From positions 1-25,096 of the forward strand of contig WSUB01000317.1 of the NCBI GenBank assembly GCA_019633425.1: 25,096 bases of DNA, written 5' to 3'. Below the pieces are notes generated by a model that was not told where the DNA came from, did not search any database, and was given only the letters and a program-made list of their open reading frames with translations. The stretch is from Tulasnella sp. 424 (Eukaryota > Basidiomycota > Agaricomycetes > Cantharellales > Tulasnellaceae). Each line of letters opens with the position of its first letter. Position 1 is the first letter of the stretch. The translations under genes and the position numbers were made by a program. Below, piece after piece: positions 1 through 9,526 of this stretch.

Positions 1-370
1 CGTCAATGCCTTCGACGTTAATCCCGACATTCGTTGCTCCAGCATCTTTCAACTTTTTGATGCCTTCAGCAACAGCGGCTCGGATAGCCTCTCTTTTCTC
101 TCCCTCGGTGGCGCCTTTCTTCTCGGCGACTTTACCAGTGGAGACCACACCGCCCAGTGCGCCTTTTGAATCGACGTCGTAAAATATTTTGGTTTCGCCT
201 GGCTTCTTTTCTTCCTTAGGACGAGCTGAAGACCATAGTTTTGACGGCTCGAACGGGACGTGTTGAGATGAGGATGCTGTGGAAGTCGTGAGGTAGGCGT
301 CCATGTTGGATGGTGAGGATTGAGAGGTGGATGCGGAACAGGAGCCAGTTATCGATCGAGCATTGTTCAT
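1..370 (-). CDS. Leucyl aminopeptidase (M17 family), N-terminal part, 3' end outside window
   Basis: The frame is open from an ATG at 370 (a second in-frame ATG lies at 304) to the left edge, giving about 123 residues. After a Ser/Thr-rich leader it reads TKIFYDVDSKGALGGVV, then VSTGKVAEKKG, then a long Ala/Lys helix (EAIRAAVAEGIKKLKDAGA) and the strand TNVGINVEGID. This order (FY-D strand, V-G-x-G-like turn, REAIRxAVAxG helix) is that of the N-terminal non-catalytic domain of M17 leucine aminopeptidases, zinc exopeptidases that assemble as hexamers and release N-terminal residues. The metal-binding catalytic domain would lie beyond the window, so the call rests on the N-domain only. The Ser/Thr-rich leader before residue 50 could be a weak targeting region or simply disordered. 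No intron is needed in the visible part. Confidence 0.6.
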   Translation of the reverse strand, partial: MNNARSITGSCSASTSQSSPSNMDAYLTTSTASSSQHVPFEPSKLWSSARPKEEKKPGETKIFYDVDSKGALGGVVSTGKVAEKKGATEGEKREAIRAAVAEGIKKLKDAGATNVGINVEGID

Positions 371-541
371 GGGTCTCTTCTGACTATACTAGATGATCGA
401 TGGGCGGTGGAATCGCGAGCTGCTGCTCTTGCTGCCCACATGTGTTCGAAGCGGCTGGGTCTAGAGATGGATAGAATTCGAAGCACCCTTAGGGCGAAAG
501 GCAAAATTTGGGTTTGGACTGTCAACGATATTGCGGCATGA

Positions 542-1053
542 CAGATTAAGTTGAAGCGTTGATACCCACAGGGCATTACAGAAAATCAGTATGCAAGTCC
601 AGGATTGAAGCAATCATTCTCCACGATCTCGTTCATCGCGATTGTCGGAGGCCGGCGGTCGCCACAACCATGAGGACCTCGAAGCCGTGGATGTGGTGAA
701 CGAGACCGACTTTGATTCTTGGTGTGATATGTTGGTCTTGTTGGTCGTCTGCTATCGCCTTGCTGTTCGTAGTTAGGCGAGTGATTCCGGGGATGAGGAA
801 GTGACGTCCGGTACAGTCGATGGTGATTTCTGCGAGGAACAGGACTTCAGGACCTAGGATTTTATTGGAGATATACTCCACGTGCGCGTTGAAACTTTGG
901 TGCGTAACACGGAGGGAGTAACTGAGCGGCGAGCCTGGGGTTGGAGGCGTTTCACTTTCAAATATCTTGGGATACGGACTTAGAAGCGGACGTCCGTCTT
1001 CGTTCCTCCATCACCTCCAGAGTACTCTCAGTCCATACCACCCTTCTGTCACG
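542..1053. other. Intergenic region with one unassigned minus-strand open frame
   Basis: This stretch lies between the aminopeptidase start (minus strand) and the small plus-strand gene at 1054, so it should hold both promoters. On the minus strand one frame is open for about 119 codons, from just after a stop near 1010 down to 633. Its only good internal start is at 881. It shows no domain I recognise and no upstream ATG, and it could be chance. No TATA box was seen. Confidence 0.3.
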
Positions 1054-1711
1054 ATGAACGTCGACCAAGCTACTACCGGCTCCGCTTCTTCCTCGCAGAA
1101 GGCCCCTTCTACTCCGGTTCTGCGATTAAACATTCACCAGCCCTTTGAGACCTTCCCTGCAGGTTGGTATATGAGACGGTTATTCGGTCCTCGTCTTCTG
1201 ACGGCGGACACCTTTGCATTATTCTGTGACACCACTTTAGCTACTGCTGTTGACGAGTATGTTGCACAAGAAGAAGGGGAAGACGACTTCATCAAAGGTG
1301 AGGATCCCCGCGAACACTGCAAAACCTACTGCTCATGCCACCACTCCCTCCTCGGAAGATGTGATGCAGGAAATGTTCGACATCATGTTGGAACTAAAGC
1401 AAGTGGCTAAACCGGTATTAGCGAGTCTGCCTACCTAATCCGTAACTCTGGGGCTTCAACTAGGATCTGGAGCGAGTGTCGTCCTAAAGCGGAGATCGAG
1501 CAATTCGCGAATGCCATGGATGACAAGCTAAAGTTGATCGAGGAGAAGGAACAAGAACAAGGCATGTCTCTCATGGGTTCGTCCCAGCGACCCAGTTGCA
1601 TTTCGGATCCCGAACTGACTCCTTTCGTCCACCGTAGAGCGGGCACGTCAAAATCTGGTGGCCTTTGTCGCGTCTATTCAAACCGCCCTTGCTGCTCTGA
1701 CGAACTTCTGA
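1054..1711 (+). CDS. Small unrecognised helical protein, four exons, frame disturbed in exon 3
   Basis: Proposed exons are 1054-1297, 1359-1414, 1464-1576 and 1638-1711. Intron 1 (1298-1358, donor GTGAGG) and intron 3 (1577-1637, donor GTTCGT, acceptor GTAG) keep phase 1 on both sides. The result is an acidic, helix-rich protein of roughly 160 residues, with DDFIKDVMQEMFDIMLELKQ in the middle and ERARQNLVAFVASIQTALAA at the end. The start ATG follows CACG, a good fungal context. Intron 2 is the problem: the best signals (1415-1463, GTATTA to ACTAG) lead into DLERVSS and then a TAA at 1485. Skipping one base there continues as KAEIEQFANAMDDKLKLIEE. Using the weak acceptor at 1475 instead keeps the frame. 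An AATAAA lies at 1748-1753, 37 bp past the stop. I do not recognise the family. It is either a real small gene with an odd intron 2 or a recent pseudogene. Confidence 0.45.
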
Positions 1712-1817
1712 CTATGACTACACGTATTTTCTCTTGGTACCGAAGGTAATAAAATTTTTGCTAGTATAGGAGTATAAATCACTACGTGAAACCGCGAGAC
1801 TGTTAGCACACCACACC

Positions 1818-3203
1818 CTAAATTCTCCAATCCCCCCGCATTACGCCGCGTACAAGGCTAAAGACGATGGGGCGTTCTGAGTCCGCGTCAAAAAGCCCTT
1901 TGGCTGTCCATGAATCGCTCCAATAACGTCCAGTCCATAATAACCAACTCCACGCGAACGTCCGTCTGAAAATGGCTCTTGGTCGTGGACCGAGTCCTTC
2001 AGTAAGGGGGAAAATAAGGGCGGATTCGACGAGAAGGCCAGCTGGCTGTGTCAAAAAGAATTTGATAGTGTTCCAGTCGAGGAAGGGGAAAGGCTGAGGA
2101 TTGGGATTCGTCGACGAGGGAGGAAGAGGAGGGAGTGTCGTAAGGAGCAGGAGATGGAGGGTCGTGGACAAGAAGAAAGTGACCGCTAGACGGACAACTC
2201 GGCGCGTTTGCGGAGACGACGATGAAGGCAGGAGCAGCATAAACGGCTTGCCCATTCTTCCAAATGTTCTTCGAAAGATATGGTGCCATCGGAACGACCA
2301 GAAGTCTCGAAGACTTGCTGACGAAAGCGGGGAATCAAACATCGGCGGACACGATGATGAAGTGGTCGCCCCCGACAAAACAAAGATCGTGGTCATGACG
2401 GTGTAGGGTAGGGTCAAATAAAGCATCGTGATTATCAGAACCGCGAAGGTGGATAGGATTTGAAGGTGGAAAGGAAGGGAGGTAACTGGAGTAGAGGTGG
2501 TATGAGCCAAATAAGCCCAGTCGATGGACTTGACGAATACGTCAAGGACATCCATCAGGAATGCTTGGATGACGAGCGAGATGAGTTGATGTTGGAGGAA
2601 GGCGAGACTTGATGAGGCCCATGGAGGATTGTATGTTGATGCATATGCGGGAGCAAACTCCCAGACCCTGTCTGCGAACCAGGAGCAACCTCTGATAGTG
2701 GTTAGGTAGTCGAAGGTGTATGCCATCCGCCCACGGAAGTCGGTCGGTATCGGTAGGACAACCTTCCCCTGCCCTCCTTCGCCTTCCGTGCCCGGTTGCG
2801 GTTTCCCGTCGGTTTTTTTCTCCATATCTCGAACAGCGTTCGGTTTTAACACCCATCTGGGCCTCTCGTCGTCCAGCTCTCGGATCCAACAAACTTCCAA
2901 CAATTTCATGATCCCGTACAAGGACATGGTGGCCATTCCCAAGTACGTCCCTCGACTATGATCTCGCGTGTATCCATAGGACCAAGCGAAACGGATAAAT
3001 GCCCATGTTCCAGGTATTGACAGAGCCATCCGGGAGAGGGCGAGCAGTCGACGGTTTGTGGTGATGGTTGTTGAGTATATGCAGGCAAAGAGGATGTTGG
3101 CGCCAATGATAAATGATGGGTAGGCTTGGAATGGAATGTTGACGGATGGAAGGAACATCGCCGTAGCGGCGCGGGCCGTCTTGAGGGTAGATCTTGCAAC
3201 CAT
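1818..3203 (-). CDS. Wax-synthase-domain (MBOAT-like) integral membrane protein
   Basis: A single uninterrupted exon encodes 461 residues from the first in-frame ATG at 3203. The frame is open a further 45 codons upstream but contains no ATG. It is strongly hydrophobic with about eight or nine candidate membrane spans. The diagnostic stretch is SLRDFWSFRWHHIFRR (residues 297-312), preceded by PPMFDSP (286-292). This P-x-F then SLR-x-FW-x(3)-WH arrangement is that of the wax synthase domain found in plant long-chain alcohol O-fatty-acyltransferases and in fungal paralogues, some of which acetylate terpenoids. His307/His308 and the intramembrane His350 are candidate catalytic residues. The expected role is acyl transfer to an alcohol in the ER membrane; the substrate cannot be predicted. 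It is divergently oriented from the gene at 4436. Lacking introns is unusual among these neighbours. Confidence 0.75.
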   Translation of the reverse strand: MVARSTLKTARAATAMFLPSVNIPFQAYPSFIIGANILFACIYSTTITTNRRLLALSRMALSIPGTWAFIRFAWSYGYTRDHSRGTYLGMATMSLYGIMKLLEVCWIRELDDERPRWVLKPNAVRDMEKKTDGKPQPGTEGEGGQGKVVLPIPTDFRGRMAYTFDYLTTIRGCSWFADRVWEFAPAYASTYNPPWASSSLAFLQHQLISLVIQAFLMDVLDVFVKSIDWAYLAHTTSTPVTSLPFHLQILSTFAVLIITMLYLTLPYTVMTTIFVLSGATTSSSCPPMFDSPLSSASLRDFWSFRWHHIFRRTFGRMGKPFMLLLPSSSSPQTRRVVRLAVTFFLSTTLHLLLLTTLPPLPPSSTNPNPQPFPFLDWNTIKFFLTQPAGLLVESALIFPLTEGLGPRPRAIFRRTFAWSWLLWTGRYWSDSWTAKGLFDADSERPIVFSLVRGVMRGDWRI

Positions 3204-4435
3204 ATTGAAGGGCTTCGTGTCAGAGGAGGGACACGTTGTCTCCTTGAGCGAGTTGTTCAGGTATGCTGCTGTTGCTGAACGTGGCGGAAGCGAGAACGCC
3301 GCAAATTCCGTAATTAGCCGCTTTGAATCCTCAGACACGAATAAATAGGATCACATACCTCCGAAACAAAAGCTAAGAGTCTAACAGTCGTGTCGTGTCC
3401 CGATGCCACGACGAAACGGGCAGAAAACGAAATCGCCGTGGTGGTCGTGGCTTGTGAAGAGTTTTTGGATCGCCGAAGTCGCCGCTGTAATTCAACCGTG
3501 GGCGACGTCGGTTCTTTGTGACAGAAACGAAGATTCTTTAGTTAAGTGCATAAGTTTTGCTCCAGGCGAGGTATGTTCCGAGAAGAACTGGAGTTGAAGG
3601 CGCCCTCGGTGTGTGCGTCCGTTGAAGTCGCCGTTCCGACTTACCTAATCGCGAACGGCCTTGGGTGGTAATTCGCACCCCAAAGACCAGCGTACTCTCC
3701 GACCACCGACCACCGACCACCTCTCTCTTCAGTTTTCCTTATCCTCGTATGCTTTAAACGTTTTCAATATATGTGCTTGAAGGCAAGGCAGGAACCCCGT
3801 AACGCGTTGGATTTTCGAGGTGCATTAGATGTGGCTGGTAGCATTCGACGAGAGCACAGGGGGTACAGTTCTGATCCCCAGTGTCGATGAGAGCAAAGGT
3901 GAGCCAAGCTGTCTCTCGGAGGTCTTGTCGCCTGTGGTTCAGTGCTCATAAATCCATCCTCAGGAGACGGCGAACGTCGACACCTCAGCCTTCCCTGCTT
4001 CTTGACATAAGTTTGAACTCACACTCACAATGGATATATTCGCGTACGTTACTCTCCCGGACACTTGAGAATGCACGTCCCCCCAAGATCTGCTTTCCCG
4101 GGTCCTCAGCTGGGGGACATCACGTGATCGTTCCCCGCCCAACCTAGCGGTGCTCGGCGTAAGTTGTCGACGAACCTGAGTTTTGACGGTAGACGACCTT
4201 TCGCGTTGCGCAGAGACTAACTGGTGAATATTGGAACAGGGCCCGGTTTGGCGAAGCGACGCGGTCTTAAGCGTAGCTACCTCCGCCGGAGGGCGGAACA
4301 TTTGAATTCATCCATCTCTATTTAAACTGCTCGCATCTCTTCCCGCAACTCCCAGTTTGCGTTGCCCCTCCAGCAATATTCGCCATAGCAATCAACATCG
4401 GAGATCATAGAACCATCGTAGACGACTGGTTGCCC
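3204..4435. other. Divergent intergenic region between the wax-synthase-like gene and the PP1-motif gene
   Basis: About 1.2 kb holds two head-to-head promoters. Short frames exist (for example 3403-3597 plus) but none shows domain character or splice support. Near 3700-3720 there is a short CCGACCA-type triplicate heptamer. A palindromic CACGTG (E-box type) lies in the stretch around 4120. No RNA gene or mobile element was seen. Confidence 0.4.
4319..4326 (+). promoter_or_regulatory. TATA-like element of the gene at 4436
   Basis: TATTTAAA lies 110 bp upstream of the start codon at 4436, a spacing compatible with a fungal TATA box plus a short leader. It is the only A/T-rich box close to this start. 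Confidence 0.45.
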
Positions 4436-6432
4436 ATGGATTCTGTCAACCCCAGTTGGAAGGACCGGCTATATTCAGTCTCGACTTCGTCCTCGCCTCG
4501 CCAGAACGAGACCACCAATCCACCATCCCCCGCATCTGCATCGCCTCCTATCTCCTCCAAATCTTCCGGTCGCAACTCCGCTTGGTTCGTTCAACCTGCA
4601 GTTCCTTCCAGCAAGGCATCCAGCCCTTCTGGAGGTCGTCTCCACAAACGGTCTGGATTTCAATCCGGTCCAGATTTAGGGGAAACAATGACAGAGCGAG
4701 CGAAGGATTCTTCTCAGCAGTTACGACTTATCAAGTCCGGGGAGCACTTGGATGTGGGAATGGGGAACGGGCCCCAGAAGAGAGGAGTCGCATCGGCGAT
4801 TCATTCGAGACCTCCGGCTTGGACCGTAAGACCATCGTTCAATTGATCTCTTAAAAGCCTTCCAGGTTAACTAGGGCTTCCCTCTAGCCTTCGCACATAA
4901 CCACCGATTTGGGGGAATCCGCAAAATCCGTCCATAGGATGTCCAAAGTTGGAAGTTTCCACCTCGCCATTGTCACACCCGCACGTGAAAATGACGTCAC
5001 CCACTTGAGATCAACGAAGCGGGAAAGAGATAATGAGGATGGCGATGGAAATGGGTCTAAGGGTGGGGCGAAACGCCCAAAGGTTGGTTTCCTTTGAACA
5101 TCGTGAAACCTATCAATCTGATGATTCCCTCAGTACCGAAAGGACATCTCACTCGACGACCCAAACCCGAGAAGAAAAGGGATTCTCAAAGATCCGAGAC
5201 GGGTACGAAATGTTGCTTGATACTAAATCATGTTTGATGCTGACCAAATTGAACTCGGCAGAAGGTATCCGTTAGCAATCGCAAACGGAGGGTCCGCTGG
5301 GCTGAAAGATTGGAAGACCACAACTATCCGAATGAATTCAAAGGTATCAAGACGGTCCGGCAGAGCAATCCTGGGGTAAAATTCGTTCACGAAGCTCATG
5401 GTGGAAATTGGGACGCGAGCTATGTGTCTGATGCTCTTCCTGAGGTACGGTGATCCCAACAAGCGCGTTCGGATCCCGTTGTTGAGGAACACCGCTCAGG
5501 GATTGCGAGATCGGCCTCAAAATATTCATATGAGCTCTCCAGCTCTCGTATCGACTTACCAAGAGAATCAGCGATCCAGCGGATCCGACTTCACGGCGAT
5601 TCCTACCGGTGTACGTTGCTCTTTGTAGATCCAGACTCACGGCGTAATAACCTGACTTCAATATCCACAGGACTGGTTCTCTACATTCCTCAAAACGCTC
5701 TCTGAAAAGGAGATTCACGATCTCCTCGCTGCGTACGAATCTCTTCACCAGCTTGTCTTGCCCGTCGACGGTGTCCCAGGCCATGGTTCCGCCGCTTCGC
5801 CTCCGTCCGCGATCAGTGAACTTCCGCCTACTGCTGCTTCCGGCTCCGAAGGTCACGGATCGACGACTCTGGATTGGAGATTTGGAATTGTCAATGGAAT
5901 CGTTCTACAAAGTCCGCAACTCCCCGGAGGCTTGTCGGGAGAAAGGGTCCTCCCCGCCATCCTTCCCAACCAAGACCAAGCAGTTCCAGATCTATCCACT
6001 AGCCCCGACCTCTCGGACCATTCCTTGACCCCTCCTTCCCCCGCACTGAATCGATTCGATGTGGCCATGGACGAAGGTCTTAACCTGATTCTTCCTGGCG
6101 GAGAACACGTGGGAGAGGGACTGGACGCCAAGGCCGTGCGCTTTTCTGAAGATCCTACCAGATCCGTCTCGTTTACTTCAGCCCGTCATTGTGGCTCGAA
6201 CCTCGGGTTACCTCAACGGGGAGGGAGCGGTATGGGGTTTGAGGATCGGGGAAATAGACCAACCCCAAGGACGCCGGGAGCACCGTTGGAGAAGAAGCAC
6301 GATATGGAAAATGAATACAGTACCCTCGCTGCGAAGCGGATTACTTCCTCGGCGAGCATGGGGAAGGCGAGGAAAGAAGGGCAGAGTGATAGCACGAAGA
6401 AATTGCTGGGTCCGAATAGGACTGCGAGCTAG
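4436..6432 (+). CDS. Disordered 569-residue protein with SILK and RVxF protein phosphatase 1 docking motifs
   Basis: Six exons (4436-4825, 4888-5082, 5134-5202, 5262-5444, 5500-5610, 5671-6432) join in phase 0 throughout, with introns of 51-62 nt. Donors GTAAGA, GTTGGT, GTACGA, GTACGG and GTACGT all have matching AG acceptors. The product is mostly Ser/Pro-rich and low complexity, with one predicted helix at the start of exon 6 (WFSTFLKTLSEKEIHDLLAA). Exons 3 and 4 give a basic block with KGILK (210-214) followed by RRVRWAE (227-233). Exon 6 adds AKAVRFSED (469-477). GILK fits the SILK motif, and RRVRW and KAVRF fit the RVxF motif, the docking elements of protein phosphatase 1 regulators such as inhibitor-2. 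A role as a PP1-targeting or inhibitory subunit is inference from motifs. I do not recognise a named orthologue. The start ATG was chosen for its CCC context and a TATA-like box 110 bp upstream. Confidence 0.8.
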
Positions 6433-7206
6433 GTTTACCGCCCATGCGGAAGGGAGATAGAGAGGGGGCGTGTGTCTGTTGTGAGAGAACGCCGGAAGCA
6501 TGAACTAGACGACCGAGGTCCTTTTAGCGAGCTGGAGCCCATCTGTGTGCTCGTTCGCCATATTTTACTTTTATTTACTTTATTTTCATCGTCTTTGAAT
6601 GGCCTTTTGACATCTTTATATTTCCCACCCAGCGGAAATTCTGTTATAACTATCGAGCAGCCTCTCGTTCAATAACGGCAAATGGTTATGGTCTCCGAGT
6701 TCACTTCGTCCGACGGTCGCGAACCCCGTGCGTTGCCTCAGCGGCATTCCGGGAGGTTGGGCGACGTTTCTATTTTAAGAGCAGCCGACCCTCATGCCGG
6801 TTTTCACGGAGCCCGACAGCACGTGGACGGAGAACTCTAAACGCGCTTGGCACGTAATGCATGTTGACCTCACCGTTAATGCGTGCCGACAGCATCTTGG
6901 GCTCAGCTGCGAGGTTGGAGACTGGTGGCTATGACGTCACGCGTAATCTAAGTGCCAATGGTTGACCTATCGGATGGGGTTTGAGCCCACAAGCAGCGGA
7001 AGGCGGTGCTGTGGGTGAGCGCAGTAGGAGACAAAGCGCCACAGGGAACATTAGCAAATCCCAACTTGGGCTATTATTAGTGTTCGGGCTGCCAGTCCCA
7101 CCCTCCCTCTCCCTTCAAAAGGCTTCTTGCGCCCATTCTAACCCTCACCCCCAACTCCACTTATCCCTCTCCTCTCCATCTCTATCCTATCCAACAAACT
7201 TATAGC
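6433..7206. other. 3' flank of the PP1-motif gene and promoter of the CYSTM gene
   Basis: There is no convincing coding frame. The last 120 bp before 7207 are strongly pyrimidine-rich on the plus strand (C/T tracts from about 7095 to 7195), as in leaders of well-expressed fungal genes. A TGACGTCA palindrome lies at 6932-6939, about 270 bp before the next start codon. Confidence 0.5.
6932..6939. promoter_or_regulatory. CRE/ATF-type palindrome TGACGTCA
   Basis: A perfect 8-bp palindrome, the classical site of CREB/ATF-type bZIP factors (Atf1-like in fungi), upstream of the CYSTM gene. It is one of six in the window. Confidence 0.45.
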
Positions 7207-7674
7207 ATGTCGGCCGTCAACCAGCAGCCCGTTGCCATGAACGCCATGAGCACTAGTTAGTTCCATTGCAATTTCGACCGACCCGCTTTCGGGCTGACCA
7301 TTTTCTTCTGCTAGATGGCCCAGCCGCCACCCAACCCACCGTTGCTCAAATGGAGCAGCAGCAGCAACATAACCACGCTTGCGAGAGGCGTGGTGGTTTC
7401 ATGGGCAGCGTACTTCGCTTGAGAGGCGGAGGTGCAGGTGCGGGCTATTGAAAAGTCCGCCGTGCGAGACCGAAATCTGAATACGAGATCATTTACTTTT
7501 CCCTAGGCAAGGACTGCTTGCTTGGCGCTCTCGGATGCTTCCTCTGCTGTGAATGCTGCGAGGGATGCTGCGAGTGCATTGCCGACATCGTGTGTAAGTC
7601 TCCATTTGACGTAAACGCTTTGTCCGGCCTAACAACCTCGTCTTTTAGGCTGCCCCTGCGAAGTTTGCTGCTAG
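7207..7674 (+). CDS. CYSTM-like small cysteine-rich membrane-associated protein with LRLRGG motif
   Basis: Four exons (7207-7255, 7315-7431, 7507-7593, 7649-7674) join in phase 1 each time and give 92 residues. Introns are 59, 75 and 55 nt. An alternative donor at 7438 would add two residues. The N-terminal half is polar and Gln-rich. The C-terminal half reads KDCLLGALGCFLCCECC and then GCCECIADIVCCPCEVCC, ending at TAG. A short Q/P-rich head followed by one hydrophobic Cys-packed segment is the plan of CYSTM proteins, small eukaryotic stress-related factors thought to sit at membranes and to be palmitoylated or metal-binding. The head ends in LRLRGG (50-55), the same hexapeptide as a ubiquitin C-terminal tail, directly before the Cys module. 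Its position between stress-type promoter elements fits a stress-tolerance role, but function is inferred from family only. Confidence 0.78.
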
Positions 7675-8091
7675 ACTCGTTATCTACGGACCTCGTGTTG
7701 AAAGATTTTATGGCGTATATAGTCTGCATGTATATCCCTTTTACTTTTGCATTGCGCATACCCCTCTGCCGTTCAATTGTGTGACGTCACTCCATCTAAT
7801 CTTGCAAGGAAGGAAACTACGTCAGGCCTTCTTCCCTCCCGTGCTGCCTCGAGGTCTGGTTCGCAACAGCCGAGTGAAGCCACTCAGCGGCTAACTGGAG
7901 GCATGTGATCGGCCCTCACGTGCTCGGGTTCTACCGGCTATTGTGGGTTGGGCTTGGGATGAAGTCAAGGGGAGTATCCGAGTCTTTCATGAGAGAGGGA
8001 CGTACCAACACGCAAAGGTCGGCCAAATTCAGCCGGCGCGGGAACGCGGGATCTCCCTTCTCGAGTCATTGCGGTCGTCAGCACGTCCACC
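7675..8091. other. Intergenic region between the CYSTM gene and the first reductase
   Basis: It contains a TGACGTCA palindrome at 7782-7789 and no TATA box near the start at 8092. The short frames here have no splice or domain support. Unlike the two downstream paralogues, this promoter shares no recognisable sequence with them. Confidence 0.45.
7782..7789. promoter_or_regulatory. CRE/ATF-type palindrome TGACGTCA
   Basis: A perfect palindrome about 300 bp upstream of the first aldo/keto reductase start and about 110 bp past the CYSTM stop. Confidence 0.45.
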
Positions 8092-9526
8092 ATGGCTCTC
8101 ACTCTAAGCAATGAAAGACCCCTCAGTACGACTCTCGTTGGTCCGACTTCCAAGGTCAAACTCCACAGAACTGGCTTAGGGGTCATGCTTCTCAGTACGT
8201 CGCGGTTCCCTCAACATGTTCACATATGACATACCTCCTGGCACGGCTATCATCTAATCCCCGCCGTATTTTCCATGCGTCAAAAGCGTGGACTCCAAAC
8301 CCAACTCCGGACGAACAAGCCTTTGCCGCAATCAGAGCAGCAATCGACCTTGTGCCTTCCGACGAAAAACTCCTCATCAACTCGGGAGAGTTTTACGGCG
8401 GTCCAGGAAATTTTACAACCGGTCTCAAACTCCTAGCGAGGTTCTTCAACAAATACCCTGAATTGGCTGATCGGACGTTCTTATCGGTCAAGGTACTACC
8501 TCCCCTGGACTTGCTCTCGTCCTAGCAGTTAATCTGGGGGCGTTCGGGCTTGCTTAGGGTGGAACATCTCCAACCGAGCTCCACATCGATTGTAGTCCAG
8601 AGAACCTTCGTCGCAGTGTCGATGCGATCAACGAAGCTCTCGCCGGGACTAAGAGGATGGATCTCTTTGAATGTGCCCGTGTAGACCAAAAGATCCCGAT
8701 CGAGGAAGTAATGGAGACCTTGAAAGAGCTGGTCAAAGAGGGTAAATTCGATTATATTGGCGTGTGTGAGATTTCCGCAGAGACGCTGAAGAGGGCCGCA
8801 AAAGTAAGAGAACCTACTTATTAAGACCCATTAACTGATGGATGGATTTGGTTCTATTACATGGATTAGGTTGCGGATATCGCTGCTGTAGAGATTGAGG
8901 TCTCTCCTTGGTCGTACGAAGAAGAGACGAAGAAAGTTATTGCAACCGCTGCCGAGCTTCATATCGCTGTCGTTGCTTACTGGTAAGTGGTAGTAACACT
9001 GGTGAAGAGTCATTTTCTCAGTCCTGAGCTGACAGGTCCCTTTTTTGGTCCACACAGCCCTCTTGGACGCGGTTTCCTAACGGGCCAACTGAAGAAGGAG
9101 GATTTGCCCGAAGGCGATATGCGAATTCCTTACGCTCGATTCCAAGATGAAGTACGTTACTGTTGGCTTCCATTCCCCTACGCCACGCCCCACGCACCTC
9201 CCTGGCAGAGTCCCTGACCGTTTTCCCGGACCTCCCAGGCCATAGCGCATAACCAAAAGATAGTCGACGCCCTCTCTTCCATCGCCCAGAAGAAAGGGAT
9301 CACCACCGCCCAACTCTCCCTCGCGTGGGTGTCTGCTCTCGGACCGCACATCATCCCTATCCCAGGGTCGAGTAAAGTCCACCGGGTGCAGGAGAATTTC
9401 GCTGCGGGTAACGTCACGTTGACAGAGGAAGAGGTCGAGAGTATAAAAACTGCCGTGGAAGATGTGGGCGTGAGAGGTGGGAGGTACTTTGATTTGAGTA
9501 AAGAGCAGGAGCATCGGTGGGGTTGA
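8092..9526 (+). CDS. Aldo/keto reductase, pyridoxal-reductase type, copy 1
   Basis: Six exons (8092-8194, 8287-8492, 8558-8803, 8870-8982, 9058-9151, 9239-9526) give 349 residues. The introns are GT-AG, with one weak acceptor (AAAAG at 8286). Family hallmarks in order are GLGVMLLTW, PDEQAFAAI, INSGEFYGG with candidate catalytic Tyr71, FLSVKGG with Lys103, DLFECARVD, VEIEVSPWS, PLGRGFLTG, AWVSALGP, and the NADPH-pocket signature IPIPGSSKVHRVQEN. The order and the EFYG/FLSVKGG/LFQC-like spacing match the AKR8 pyridoxal reductases (fission yeast Plr1 type), which reduce pyridoxal to pyridoxine with NADPH in the cytosol. Another aldehyde or ketone substrate is possible. It differs from copies 2 and 3 by CPLGRG instead of SPLGRG at the exon 4/5 junction and by an unrelated, TATA-less promoter. 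It is the first of three tandem paralogues and lies outside the duplicated unit. Confidence 0.88.

Noticed and set aside
3204..3338. 45-codon N-terminal extension of the wax-synthase-like frame
   Set aside because: It contains no ATG and begins only at a GTG; fungal initiation there is unlikely, so it is treated as leader sequence.
3403..3597. 64-codon plus-strand frame
   Set aside because: Short, with no domain, no splice signals and no homologous copy; it is likely chance in the divergent intergenic region.
4456..4854. Second long plus-strand frame over exon 1 of the PP1-motif gene
   Set aside because: It offers no in-phase donor to the following exons, whereas the frame from 4436 splices cleanly five times.
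5445..5499. Idea that the frame across 5398-5628 is one exon
   Set aside because: The segment 5445-5499 has a GTACGG donor and CTCAG acceptor in phase 0, and the coding character of the flanks is in different frames, so it is an intron.
5347..5856. 169-codon minus-strand open frame
   Set aside because: It is antisense to exons 4-6 of the PP1-motif gene, whose splice phases and motifs are convincing on the plus strand.
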